From Pleionea sediminis (GTDB lineage Bacteria > Pseudomonadota > Gammaproteobacteria > Enterobacterales > Kangiellaceae): 64,000 bases of DNA. Below, piece by piece: positions 37,995-45,724 of the stretch; the first letter of the stretch is position 1, and each line of letters starts with the position of its first letter. The notes below the pieces were generated by a model, which saw only the letters and a program-made list of their open reading frames with translations, was not told the DNA's origin and did not search any database. The DNA is taken from positions 434,001-498,000 of the forward strand of contig NZ_SUNB01000001.1 in the NCBI RefSeq assembly GCF_007570825.1, given 5' to 3'. Both the position numbers and the translations under genes were made by a program.

Positions 37995-38909
37995 TTAAGC
38001 GGGTGCACTAACTCCATCATTGATCTGAAAAGCCGAGCAAAAATCTTCATAAAATTGTGCAACGGTTTGCGTCATTAAAACATAATCGGCATCAAATTTC
38101 GCTCGATGATCTTCAATTTCTAATTCATCGTTTTGGTTTAACAATTCATCACTAAACTTAACACTTTTAATTTGTAAGTCATCTTGAATGGTACACTTCA
38201 AAATATCTTTAAAATGAATGCCTAGCTTACTCACCCAATACCCATCATCGAGTAAATCATTGATAACCTGATTTTCAGATTCATTATCTTTGAATCGCGC
38301 GACTCGATCGTCAGCCGGATCTTTCAATTCATAGTCGCCAGATAAAGCCCAATCATCAGGCACTCCATTTTGCAACCACTGACTCATGGTTTGTGCCGGA
38401 TTCATTTCTGCATCTATCTTTACGGCTCCCAAAACACCTAACGAATCGACCAGTAAACTGATGAAGGTATCGGCCAACGCGATGCTCGCTGCGTTAACCA
38501 GCATGAAGCCATTGCGCGTATCAATATAAGCGTGAGTATGAGTAGCTCGAGTAAACGCTTTAGGTAACAGCATTGCCATAATATCTTCTTTGAACTGCTG
38601 TTTTTCTTTACGAAAAACTTTTCGCCCTTGTTCAAATTCGATCTCTGCAACACGCTCCTCGAGAGCTTCATTAACCATTGAAGGCGGAATGACTTTTTGT
38701 TCTTTTCTCATGCAAAACAACAAACAGCCATTTGCTTCGTAAACCAGCTCATCTTCATTGCGATGCAGTGGCGATATCCAACCAACTGTTTCTTTAGACT
38801 GACGACCACAGGGTTGAAAGCGAAATTCATTTAGCTTATCGGCAAGCTCTTGTTCTGTTAGAGAAAATTTTTCGACAAACCGATATAACTGAAAATTACG
38901 AAACCACAT
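37995..38909 (-). CDS. rdgC: Recombination-associated protein RdgC
   Basis: 304 residues, the usual length. N-terminus MWFRNFQLYRFVEKFSLT, FRFQPCGRQSKETVGWISPL, then VIPPSMVNEALEERVAEIE and PKAFTRATHTHAYIDT, all typical of RdgC. It forms a ring-like dimer that binds double-stranded DNA and restrains RecA filament formation. It is monocistronic, with the usual ATG start at 38909. Confidence 0.97.
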   Translation of the reverse strand: MWFRNFQLYRFVEKFSLTEQELADKLNEFRFQPCGRQSKETVGWISPLHRNEDELVYEANGCLLFCMRKEQKVIPPSMVNEALEERVAEIEFEQGRKVFRKEKQQFKEDIMAMLLPKAFTRATHTHAYIDTRNGFMLVNAASIALADTFISLLVDSLGVLGAVKIDAEMNPAQTMSQWLQNGVPDDWALSGDYELKDPADDRVARFKDNESENQVINDLLDDGYWVSKLGIHFKDILKCTIQDDLQIKSVKFSDELLNQNDELEIEDHRAKFDADYVLMTQTVAQFYEDFCSAFQINDGVSAPA

Positions 38910-38982
38910 AACATCCGTCCAACCTTAAAAATGACCGGCTATTATGCCCAACCTCTTATCGAATTTCGACCTTATCCTTTGC

Positions 38983-39483
38983 CTATTTTTCATCCATCTC
39001 GAACTGCTTGATTTCTTGAGTAATTTTAACGGCCAACTCATTCGGCAAGGGAAAAGTTAAATGATACTGTACAATTTTCCAACTGTTTTCATGGCGTTCC
39101 AAAACACCTGTACCACGCGACTTTCCATATTTATCATTTAATAATATTTCAACGAACCAGACTACATCACCGGATTGAGAAAACGCCAATTGACGCCGCA
39201 CAGGCCGGTACGTCCATCCTTTTCCTTTAGAAAAATATGGCATAGCAAATTCTTTGAACTGACTGATTGTCCAGGTTTCTCCAATATCAGTTCCTATATA
39301 AGTTGCATCTTCAGAGAAAAAGTTAAAGTAAGCTTCACCATCGGCACTCGATGCTGCCTGGTGCATCGCGTCTAGAACTTGATTTACACGATCTTTTTCA
39401 TTATTTTCATTTGCCCAAACGGTTGGCCAAAGCCCCATAAGAACAAACCAACATCCAAGTTTTATCATTTCATTTACCTTCAT
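38983..39483 (-). CDS. Exported SnoaL-like/DUF4440 (NTF2 fold) protein
   Basis: 166 residues. A signal peptide (LGCWFVLMGLWPTVWA) predicts export. The NTF2-like fold is visible: VNQVLDAMHQAASSADGEAYFNFFSEDATYIG, TWTISQFKEFA, then DVVWFVEILL and RGTGVLERHENSWKIVQYH (quoted in parts). Related proteins are DUF4440-type, often of unknown substrate. Its ATG overlaps the stop of the DUF1415 gene by 4 nt, so translation is likely coupled. It is the third gene of an operon with the ProXp-like and DUF1415 genes. Confidence 0.85.
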   Translation of the reverse strand: MKVNEMIKLGCWFVLMGLWPTVWANENNEKDRVNQVLDAMHQAASSADGEAYFNFFSEDATYIGTDIGETWTISQFKEFAMPYFSKGKGWTYRPVRRQLAFSQSGDVVWFVEILLNDKYGKSRGTGVLERHENSWKIVQYHLTFPLPNELAVKITQEIKQFEMDEK

Positions 39484-40028
39484 GAGTCAATACACGACTG
39501 TAAAACAGAACGCCAATAATCCGCACCTTTCTTGTTAGCGTGTCGAATGTTTCGCTGTGGAATATTTTCGGGCGATTTCACTGACTGCAGTGCTTTTTCA
39601 ATACTGGCCTCACGAATGATATGCAATGTTGGAAACGGCGAGCGATTGGTATAATTTTGCGCCTCGGCTTCTTCACATCCTTCAAAACAATACTCTGGAT
39701 GAAAGTGTGCCAACTGATAAACACCTTCATAGCCTTGATCAATTAATAAGTTTTCGGCTAACTCGATAAGTATTAAAAAGTCGTCAAATGCTTTAAAGCC
39801 TTTGCTAAAAATAAGCAGTGTTGTTTCATCATCGGGTGTGTTATCCAAATGGTGACACTCACGGATTAAAGTCATCAGCGCCAGCTCAAAATCTTGCTCC
39901 ATTGACGCGATATAAAGAATTTTATTGTCGTCGAAAACAGGCTTCGCAAATGGACAAAAGTTCTCGCCAATAACGACACATTCTAACCAACGTTTTGTTT
40001 CAATAATGTCTCGTGATTGTTCAGTCAA
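39480..40028 (-). CDS. DUF1415 family protein
   Basis: 182 residues. Family signatures: WLECVVIGENFCPFAKPVFD, TTLLIFSKGFKAFDDFL, LAHFHPEYCFEGC and RSPFPTLHIIRE. The two Cys-containing motifs (NFCPFA, EYCFEGC) are conserved across DUF1415; a metal or redox role is conceivable but unproven. It overlaps the upstream ProXp-like gene by 8 nt and the downstream DUF4440 gene by 4 nt, so all three are one operon. Confidence 0.93.
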   Translation of the reverse strand: MTEQSRDIIETKRWLECVVIGENFCPFAKPVFDDNKILYIASMEQDFELALMTLIRECHHLDNTPDDETTLLIFSKGFKAFDDFLILIELAENLLIDQGYEGVYQLAHFHPEYCFEGCEEAEAQNYTNRSPFPTLHIIREASIEKALQSVKSPENIPQRNIRHANKKGADYWRSVLQSCIDS

Positions 40029-40539
40029 AGTTTTCTTCTTTAGTCATTATGCTAGGTATATCGAGCTCTTCCCAGCGATGGTTAGTATACTCAACAAATT
40101 TCTTCGCATCTGCTCGAGATAAAATGTAAGTCTGGGTATTGATAAATGGATGACACTGAAAAAGCTCCGCCGACGCAACCTCTTTATCGATCCAGAACTC
40201 AACAGAGCTTGATTCGTCATTCAGTAACGACAGTATAGAAACACAACCGGGTTTCACTTTTAAATACTTATCGAGTCGTCGTTCGGAAGCGAACCCTAAA
40301 CGAGCAATATTTAATTGACGTGAGAGCTGTTTCAAGTCCACTTTTTTATCCGGACTTACCACGAGTAAAAAATGGCGTCGACCATAGTTATCTTTCAAAA
40401 ACAAGTTTTTCAAACGTTGACCCGAGCGCTTTAATTCTAATCGGTCAGCTTCATCACATGAGTGCAACGGCGGATGCGAGTATTTATGATACTCAACCTC
40501 CAACTCGGCCAACACTGAGTTTAATTTTTCTACCGTCAT
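40021..40539 (-). CDS. Prolyl-tRNA synthetase associated-domain protein (ProXp/YbaK superfamily)
   Basis: 172 residues, the ProXp-ala-like size. It has the free-standing editing fold: HPPLHSCDEADRLEL, the SGQRLKNLFLKDNYGRRHFL segment with the conserved catalytic-region Lys, and PGCVSILSLLNDESSSVEFW. These proteins deacylate Ala-tRNA(Pro) or related mischarged tRNAs in trans. It begins the 40539-38983 operon, with ATG at 40539. A second YbaK-like protein lies at 48175. Confidence 0.9.
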   Translation of the reverse strand: MTVEKLNSVLAELEVEYHKYSHPPLHSCDEADRLELKRSGQRLKNLFLKDNYGRRHFLLVVSPDKKVDLKQLSRQLNIARLGFASERRLDKYLKVKPGCVSILSLLNDESSSVEFWIDKEVASAELFQCHPFINTQTYILSRADAKKFVEYTNHRWEELDIPSIMTKEENFD

Positions 40540-40572
40540 TCGTCGTTAATATCTCTATCGATTCCTACAGCT

Positions 40573-42072
40573 TTATAAAGAGAATTTGAAAAAGTCTTTA
40601 ATGTCTTTTTTGAACTTTATTAAGTCTGCTTTACGAATGTACATCATGTGTCCTGACTCATAGTAAGTCATTTTAACATTGTCTTGCAGCTGCTCAGGCA
40701 ATCCCATATGACTGAAATTATATTCTGTCGAGAAAAATGGAGTTGCCATATCAAAATAACCATTTGCTACAAAAACTTTCATATCAGGATTTCTTAACAT
40801 CGCGTGTCGAAGCTTTCGGCTCATATCAAATGAGTCATCGGCAAACTCTTTCGTATTCCAACTTTTCACGCCGCCACCTAAAATATGGTAAACCAAATCC
40901 GTTTCAAACTTTAAATCTTTACGTAAGTAAGTCATCAAGGTTTCGGTGTATGGTCCGTGAATAGCCATATAACTTGGATCTCGATAACCCGGTTGTTCAA
41001 AGGCATTCAGTTCCGGAGTAACAAAGCGACTATCAAGCCTCCCTAATGTCATTCCTTCAGAGCGACGTAATTGATGAACGAAAGTTTGCATATTGACAAT
41101 AAGATTATTTCTTAAGATTAACTCTTTTGGTAAACCCGTGAGTTCTGCCAATTTTTGCGCCGTCGACTTCTTCTTTTGGTCCGACAGGTTATCCCCTTGC
41201 AATAAAGCCAGCGCATAATCGCCCATAGCAAAGTCCTTCGCCTGTTGAATCGCTTCATCAATGGATTTAAACCGCCCGTCTAACTTTTTGTGATAGAAAG
41301 CAGTTGCAGTGTAAGTCGGCAACAAAGTAATAGGAGCTTGAATATTGACACCATGATCAAAGTTATCAAGCGTATAATTTAAAACATTTGAAATTAATAA
41401 AATGCCATTAAAGTTAACTCCAAGATTCTGTCCCATATGATAAGCAATACCCGCTGATCGAAGGGTTCCATAACTCTCTCCGGCCAAATATTTCGGCGAC
41501 GACCACCGATTATTGCGCGTCAAATATAAACGAATAAATTCTGAAACGGTTTTAATGTCTTCCCATGTACCATGGAAATCTTCATTAGTTCCTTTACCTG
41601 CTGCTCGGCTGTAACCGGTGCCTACGGGATCAATAAAAACAATATCAGTGAGATCTAAAATCGAGTACGCATTATCAACCGCTTGATAAGGTGGCTTTGG
41701 CATAAATCCTTCATCATCCATAACCACTCTTTTTGGCCCGAGCGCCCCCATGTGAAGCCACACGGATGCAGAGCCAGGACCACCATTATATGCAAAAGTA
41801 ATCGGGCGACTTTTCTTAGCATTTTCTTTTACATATGCGGTATAAAAGATATTGCCGATTTTTTCATGTTGCTCATTAAACACAAAAGAGGTTCCGGCAA
41901 TCGCCTTATAATCGATACGTTCATCGCCAACTCGAACACTGTGCTCAGTTACCGAGGTAACCTCTTCAGGAAAATGATCGGGCAATTCATCGTTCGCTTT
42001 TTCAACGGCAGAAAGTACAAGTGATGAAAAAACGAACATCAATAAACAAAAAACTTTAACTGAAAGTTGCAT
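40573..42072 (-). CDS. S10 family serine carboxypeptidase-like exported peptidase
   Basis: 499 residues with a signal peptide (FCLLMFVFSSLVLSA). Serine-carboxypeptidase motifs: TFAYNGGPGSASVWLHMGAL (oxyanion region), FIDPVGTGYSRA, and the nucleophile in AGESYGTLRSAG. The C-terminal Asp (VANGYFDMATPF) and His (ESGHMMYIR) complete the triad. Bacterial S10 homologues are periplasmic or secreted carboxypeptidases. It lies 33 bp upstream of the ProXp-like operon and may share its transcript. It adds to the M4, M3 and S9A peptidases of the window. Confidence 0.93.
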   Translation of the reverse strand: MQLSVKVFCLLMFVFSSLVLSAVEKANDELPDHFPEEVTSVTEHSVRVGDERIDYKAIAGTSFVFNEQHEKIGNIFYTAYVKENAKKSRPITFAYNGGPGSASVWLHMGALGPKRVVMDDEGFMPKPPYQAVDNAYSILDLTDIVFIDPVGTGYSRAAGKGTNEDFHGTWEDIKTVSEFIRLYLTRNNRWSSPKYLAGESYGTLRSAGIAYHMGQNLGVNFNGILLISNVLNYTLDNFDHGVNIQAPITLLPTYTATAFYHKKLDGRFKSIDEAIQQAKDFAMGDYALALLQGDNLSDQKKKSTAQKLAELTGLPKELILRNNLIVNMQTFVHQLRRSEGMTLGRLDSRFVTPELNAFEQPGYRDPSYMAIHGPYTETLMTYLRKDLKFETDLVYHILGGGVKSWNTKEFADDSFDMSRKLRHAMLRNPDMKVFVANGYFDMATPFFSTEYNFSHMGLPEQLQDNVKMTYYESGHMMYIRKADLIKFKKDIKDFFKFSL

Positions 42073-42326
42073 ATTTAAGCTCTGACATTAGGTTACATTT
42101 AGGACAATAGGTTAGCATAACCGATTCAGTCTAAGGCGCTAAAATACAGAGAAAAATATTAACAAAATGCGACTTGCCAGAACCTACTTATTCAAGTAGT
42201 ATTTATTTTGAACCATCAAACTTATTAAACAAATGGGTACTTACTGTACAGAACAGGACCTTGGTATCATATTTCTAAGGTTTTATGAGCTGTGTGGTAA
42301 CCGACCAAATGGGGAGTATTCCAAAA

Positions 42327-42617
42327 ATGGCAGTGGTGACTTTATATATGTCTGATCGCGATAAATCAAAAACATTCACCGATAAAAAAGAAGCCGACCA
42401 ATACGACAAAATGCTTGAATTGGCCGAAAATGTAAGCACGTGGCTAGAAAATGAAGTTGAAGGCTTAACAGAAGATCAAGCCGAGACAATTGGTATGTTA
42501 ATCGCTGAAAACAAAGAAACTTTAGCGAAGGCCATCAAAGGAAAACCAGAAGTGCTGCTCGACATTCAAGGCTCAGAAGAAGATGATAAGGTAACTCAAC
42601 TAGCAGCCAACGAATAA
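42327..42617 (+). CDS. yebG: YebG family DNA-damage-related protein
   Basis: 96 residues from ATG 42327 (GGGGAG upstream); the reading from 42285 adds 14 residues absent in E. coli YebG. The family core SKTFTDKKEADQYDKMLELAE is clear, followed by the ENVSTWLE and AETIGMLIAENKETL helices. E. coli yebG is a LexA-controlled SOS gene of unknown biochemical role. A canonical CTGT-N8-ACAG site is not seen; only CTGTACAG at 42244-42251 occurs. A strong terminator follows. Confidence 0.9.
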   Translation: MAVVTLYMSDRDKSKTFTDKKEADQYDKMLELAENVSTWLENEVEGLTEDQAETIGMLIAENKETLAKAIKGKPEVLLDIQGSEEDDKVTQLAANE

Positions 42618-42650
42618 TATTCGAATCAAAGATTACCTCTTAAAAAATGC

Positions 42651-42676
42651 AAAAGCGACCTGAGGGTCGCTTTTTT
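42651..42676 (+). terminator. Bidirectional intrinsic terminator of yebG and the betaine operon
   Basis: A perfect 10-bp stem AAAAGCGACC / GGTCGCTTTT with a 4-nt loop is followed by TT on the plus strand, and by TTTTTT a few bases on in the minus direction. It separates the convergent yebG and sarcosine methyltransferase genes. Confidence 0.88.
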
Positions 42677-42754
42677 ATCGAAACTATTTCTTCCTATTTA
42701 CACATTATTTTAAGAAGAAATTTCGGCCAAAATATCAGTATAACTTTACAGCAA

Positions 42755-43588
42755 TCATGATTTCCGAAAATGTAATATTCCCCAGCTAAGATAGCCTTTC
42801 TCTCCTGCTTCGACCCAATGACCTAATCCTGTTAACATGCGTTCAATATAATCTTCCGATACCTTACCTTTAAGCTCCGCGCGATGGCTCTTTAACTCTT
42901 GCGCAACACGACCATAGTGAGTAATAAGGTTTTGAGTCATCTCTTCAATTCCAACTTCCTGTAACCCATGCATTTTCAAATGCTCTCGATAAAATGCAAT
43001 TGAACCTAAAGTGTCGAGATGGATACGTTGTAGCACCTTATCGAGAACACCTTCAGGACAATCATCAGCCTGCATTGGATCAGTAAAAATTAATTGTCCC
43101 CCGGGTTTCAATACACGAGCAAACTCAGCCATAACTTTCTCGCGATCACCACTATGTAAGACTGCATCTTGCGACCAGATAACATCAAACGATTCGTTTT
43201 CAGCTTTGATATCTTCGAAACTTCCATCTTCAACATTTATCAAATTTGAAAGCCCCTGCTCTTCAGTCATCTGACGATTACGAGTGTTTTCCGTTTCAGC
43301 AACATTGAGTGCCGTTATTTGACAACCAAATCGCTTTGCCAGGTAACGAGCTGAGCCGCCATATCCAGATCCCGCATCGAGCACACGAGTTGTTTTATCT
43401 AAGTTGCCGAGAAGGTCAGCCATTTGAGTGACGGTTCTTCGACTGGCATCACGAATCGATTCATCAGTGGATTTATAAATTCCGACATGAATATCTTCAC
43501 CGCCCCAAATATGGAAGTAGAAATTATCTGCGTCATCACTGTTATAGTAAGAACGGGCCGCTTCTACAGCGCCAGTATAACCACTCAT
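42755..43588 (-). CDS. Sarcosine/dimethylglycine N-methyltransferase (SDMT)
   Basis: 277 residues. Class I SAM methyltransferase: AARSYYNSDDADNFYFHIWG at the N-terminus, motif I VLDAGSGYGGSARYLAK, then FDVIWSQDAVLHSGD and FARVLKPGGQLIFTD. It matches the halophile SDMT type that methylates sarcosine to dimethylglycine and then to glycine betaine. The gene starts 1 nt after the GSMT stop, so the two are translated from one transcript. Together they make glycine betaine from glycine with three SAM. Cytoplasmic. The pathway call rests on the pairing, since either alone could be a generic methyltransferase. Confidence 0.9.
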   Translation of the reverse strand: MSGYTGAVEAARSYYNSDDADNFYFHIWGGEDIHVGIYKSTDESIRDASRRTVTQMADLLGNLDKTTRVLDAGSGYGGSARYLAKRFGCQITALNVAETENTRNRQMTEEQGLSNLINVEDGSFEDIKAENESFDVIWSQDAVLHSGDREKVMAEFARVLKPGGQLIFTDPMQADDCPEGVLDKVLQRIHLDTLGSIAFYREHLKMHGLQEVGIEEMTQNLITHYGRVAQELKSHRAELKGKVSEDYIERMLTGLGHWVEAGEKGYLSWGILHFRKS

Positions 43589-43589
43589 A

Positions 43590-44402
43590 CTATTTTCCTT
43601 CTATGTATTTTTTTTCCGCTACATGAATAAAAAAGTCGGGCTCACCTTCTTTACGGGTTTGTTTAAAATCCGCATAAGTCGTTACTCTTTGGAAGCCTAC
43701 GTCATACAAAAGTTTTTGCACATAGTTTTTTCTTATAGGAAACATATTCAGATGATAAACATCACCATCTGAAAACTCATAGCGAAAACGAGCTAACGAA
43801 TCATCAACATGTTCGGGTGTTGCTTTTACGTTTTCACCGCAGTAATAATAATCATGACCCGGCTCTTCGTTTTTATCCAGAATCGCATCATAATTACGCT
43901 GATCTAAAATTAATATGCCATCATGGCGTAATGCAGCATAAAACTCCGCTAACGACTTTCTTCTGTCATTTTCATTATGAAGGTGCGTAAAAGAATTTCC
44001 TAAGCAAATAACGGCATCAAACTTGCCATGTACATCGCGATTAAGCCAACGCCAATCGGCTTGAATGGTTTGCAGAATATGTTTACGTTTAAAAGCATTT
44101 TCAAACGCTTTGGCTAACATTACTGGACTACCATCGGCACTCGACACTTCAAAACCAGCATTTAAAAGTTGTACAGAGTGAAATCCGGTACCTGTTGCGA
44201 CATCTAAAACTTTTCGCTTATTGTGCTCTTTGAGCGTTTTTATAAAAAATTGACCCTCACTCTCAGCACGACGTTCCCAATCAATTAATTCATCCCATTT
44301 ATCAACAAAAGCATGAATGTACTCTTCTTGATAATGATTAGTGTCTCTTACTTCTAAAGGATCGGATCCAAAGTCTTGCTCTTGAGGTTGCATATAAGCC
44401 AT
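43590..44402 (-). CDS. Glycine/sarcosine N-methyltransferase (GSMT)
   Basis: 270 residues. The family pattern is clear: YIHAFVDKWDELIDWERRAES, KVLDVATGTGFHSVQLLNAG (motif I), DAVICLGNSFTHLHNEND and HDGILILDQRNYDAIL, as in GSMT of Ectothiorhodospira and Methylohalobius. It methylates glycine to sarcosine and onward to dimethylglycine. The start ATG at 44402 has GGAG upstream. It is the first gene of the GSMT-SDMT operon. The 394-bp upstream region is rich in inverted repeats and may carry salt-dependent control; this is inference. Confidence 0.92.
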   Translation of the reverse strand: MAYMQPQEQDFGSDPLEVRDTNHYQEEYIHAFVDKWDELIDWERRAESEGQFFIKTLKEHNKRKVLDVATGTGFHSVQLLNAGFEVSSADGSPVMLAKAFENAFKRKHILQTIQADWRWLNRDVHGKFDAVICLGNSFTHLHNENDRRKSLAEFYAALRHDGILILDQRNYDAILDKNEEPGHDYYYCGENVKATPEHVDDSLARFRYEFSDGDVYHLNMFPIRKNYVQKLLYDVGFQRVTTYADFKQTRKEGEPDFFIHVAEKKYIEGK

Positions 44403-44796
44403 GGTGTCTCCAGATTTTTTTAATCTTTAAGAACTTTTAATGTAAATGCCTACAGCTTCTCGTTGTGTTATTTAAACTTTATAATCGGACGCACTTACCG
44501 CGTTAACGCGCTGTATAGCGATTTGACTTGATGTTACTTAAGATACAAGCGACTCCGTGCAGCGAGCTTCAAATACAAAGACTCCTGTTCACCACCTGAT
44601 TAGACACCGTCTGTTGACGGTTTAATTTTGCTGTTTCACCTATATCCTACACACTTACTTTAAATTGTCCAATCCTGCTGGACAAAAAGATGAATATATT
44701 TAAGGTTATCTATATATAATTTAATAGAACTTAAAGTTATAGAGTCAATCCGTCACGATTTGATAGAAGCCATCCATGGCTTGAGATATGAAAAAT
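44403..44796. promoter_or_regulatory. 394-bp inverted-repeat-rich leader region of the betaine operon
   Basis: Non-coding, between the GSMT start and the end of the peroxiredoxin gene. Visible elements: a perfect 12-bp palindrome CGCGTTAACGCG (44499-44510), an ACCGTC-tgtt-GACGGT stem (44606-44621), and TTGTCCA-N7-TGGACAA (44665-44685). On the minus strand TTGACT (44748-44743) is a possible -35 without a good -10 at 17-18 bp, so the promoter is unresolved. An osmotic or SAM-related regulator could act here, but no known riboswitch fits. Confidence 0.5.
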
Positions 44797-45531
44797 CTAT
44801 TGACCAAAATAAGCGTCTAGTTCTTCAGAGCCACCAATGAGTTTTCCACCTACAAATACTTGAGGAACTGTATTTCTACCAGTTATTGCTTTTAAGGATA
44901 CCGAAGTAGCATCTTGACCAAGAATAATTTCTTCAAAACGAATTTTTCTATCCATTAATAGTTGCTTCGCTTTGGCGCAAAAAGGACATCCTGGCTTTGT
45001 AAAAATGGACACGGCTTGTGGCTTTACCGCTTTATCATTGATGTAAGAAAGCATGGTGTCTGCATCGGACACTTCAAAGGGATCGCCTGGTTTTTCTGGC
45101 TCAATAAACATTTTTTCGATAACACCGTCTTTGACTAACATTGAATAGCGCCAGCTACGTTTACCAAAACCCAGATCCGACTTATCGACCAACATGCCCA
45201 TCCCTTCAGAAAACTCTCCGTTACCGTCTGGTACAACAGTTATATTTTCTGCTTCCTGATCTCTCAACCAAGCGTTCATCACAAAAGTGTCATTCACAGA
45301 AATGCAAACAATATCGTCGACACCGTTTTCTTTAAAAACATCAGCTAATTCGTTGTATCTCGGCAAATGCGTCGATGAGCACGTGGGTGTAAAGGCGCCA
45401 GGTAGAGAAAAAACAACAACCGTTTTACCACCAAATAACTCATCCGTTGTTACTGGTTTAAAGGCGTCGCCGACACGAACGTTAAAAGTAACCTTTGGAA
45501 TTCGTTGTCCTTCTTTGTTTTCTAAAGACAT
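44797..45531 (-). CDS. Hybrid peroxiredoxin-glutaredoxin (hyPrx5, PGdx)
   Basis: 244 residues. N-terminal peroxiredoxin 5-type domain (about 1-160) with peroxidatic Cys C51 in [15 protein letters not shown]-terminal glutaredoxin (about 172-244) with CPFC (C182, C185) and [17 protein letters not shown]. In Haemophilus and relatives this fusion reduces hydroperoxides with glutathione without a separate glutaredoxin. Cytoplasmic and monocistronic; the ATG at 45531 is the family start. It is upstream of, and on the same strand as, the betaine operon, 394 bp away. Confidence 0.96.
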   Translation of the reverse strand: MSLENKEGQRIPKVTFNVRVGDAFKPVTTDELFGGKTVVVFSLPGAFTPTCSSTHLPRYNELADVFKENGVDDIVCISVNDTFVMNAWLRDQEAENITVVPDGNGEFSEGMGMLVDKSDLGFGKRSWRYSMLVKDGVIEKMFIEPEKPGDPFEVSDADTMLSYINDKAVKPQAVSIFTKPGCPFCAKAKQLLMDRKIRFEEIILGQDATSVSLKAITGRNTVPQVFVGGKLIGGSEELDAYFGQ

Positions 45532-45724
45532 GATTGAGTCCTCTTAAATAAAATTTACCTAAGTATGGCAAATTCATTGCCATAGATAAATACTAATTAT
45601 GCGATAGGTTTGTTCGCTTTAACCGATTAAATAAGTTATCACAACACTCCTTCGAGACCTCACGACTAAAGTTAATTAGAGTATGGTATTCTATTGATTG
45701 TTTTCGCTTTAATCTTTCCGGTTT

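Noticed and set aside
42241-42262. LexA box before yebG (CTGTACAG and a nearby ACAG)
   Set aside because: The spacing does not match CTGT-N8-ACAG; an 8-bp palindrome alone is weak evidence.
44540-44580. String resembling the SAH riboswitch core (minus strand GCTCGCTGCACGGAG) upstream of two SAM-dependent methyltransferase genes
   Set aside because: Only partial similarity to the GAGGxGCGCTGC core, and I cannot find the pseudoknot partner strands or the closing stem. An Infernal search with the SAH model would settle it.
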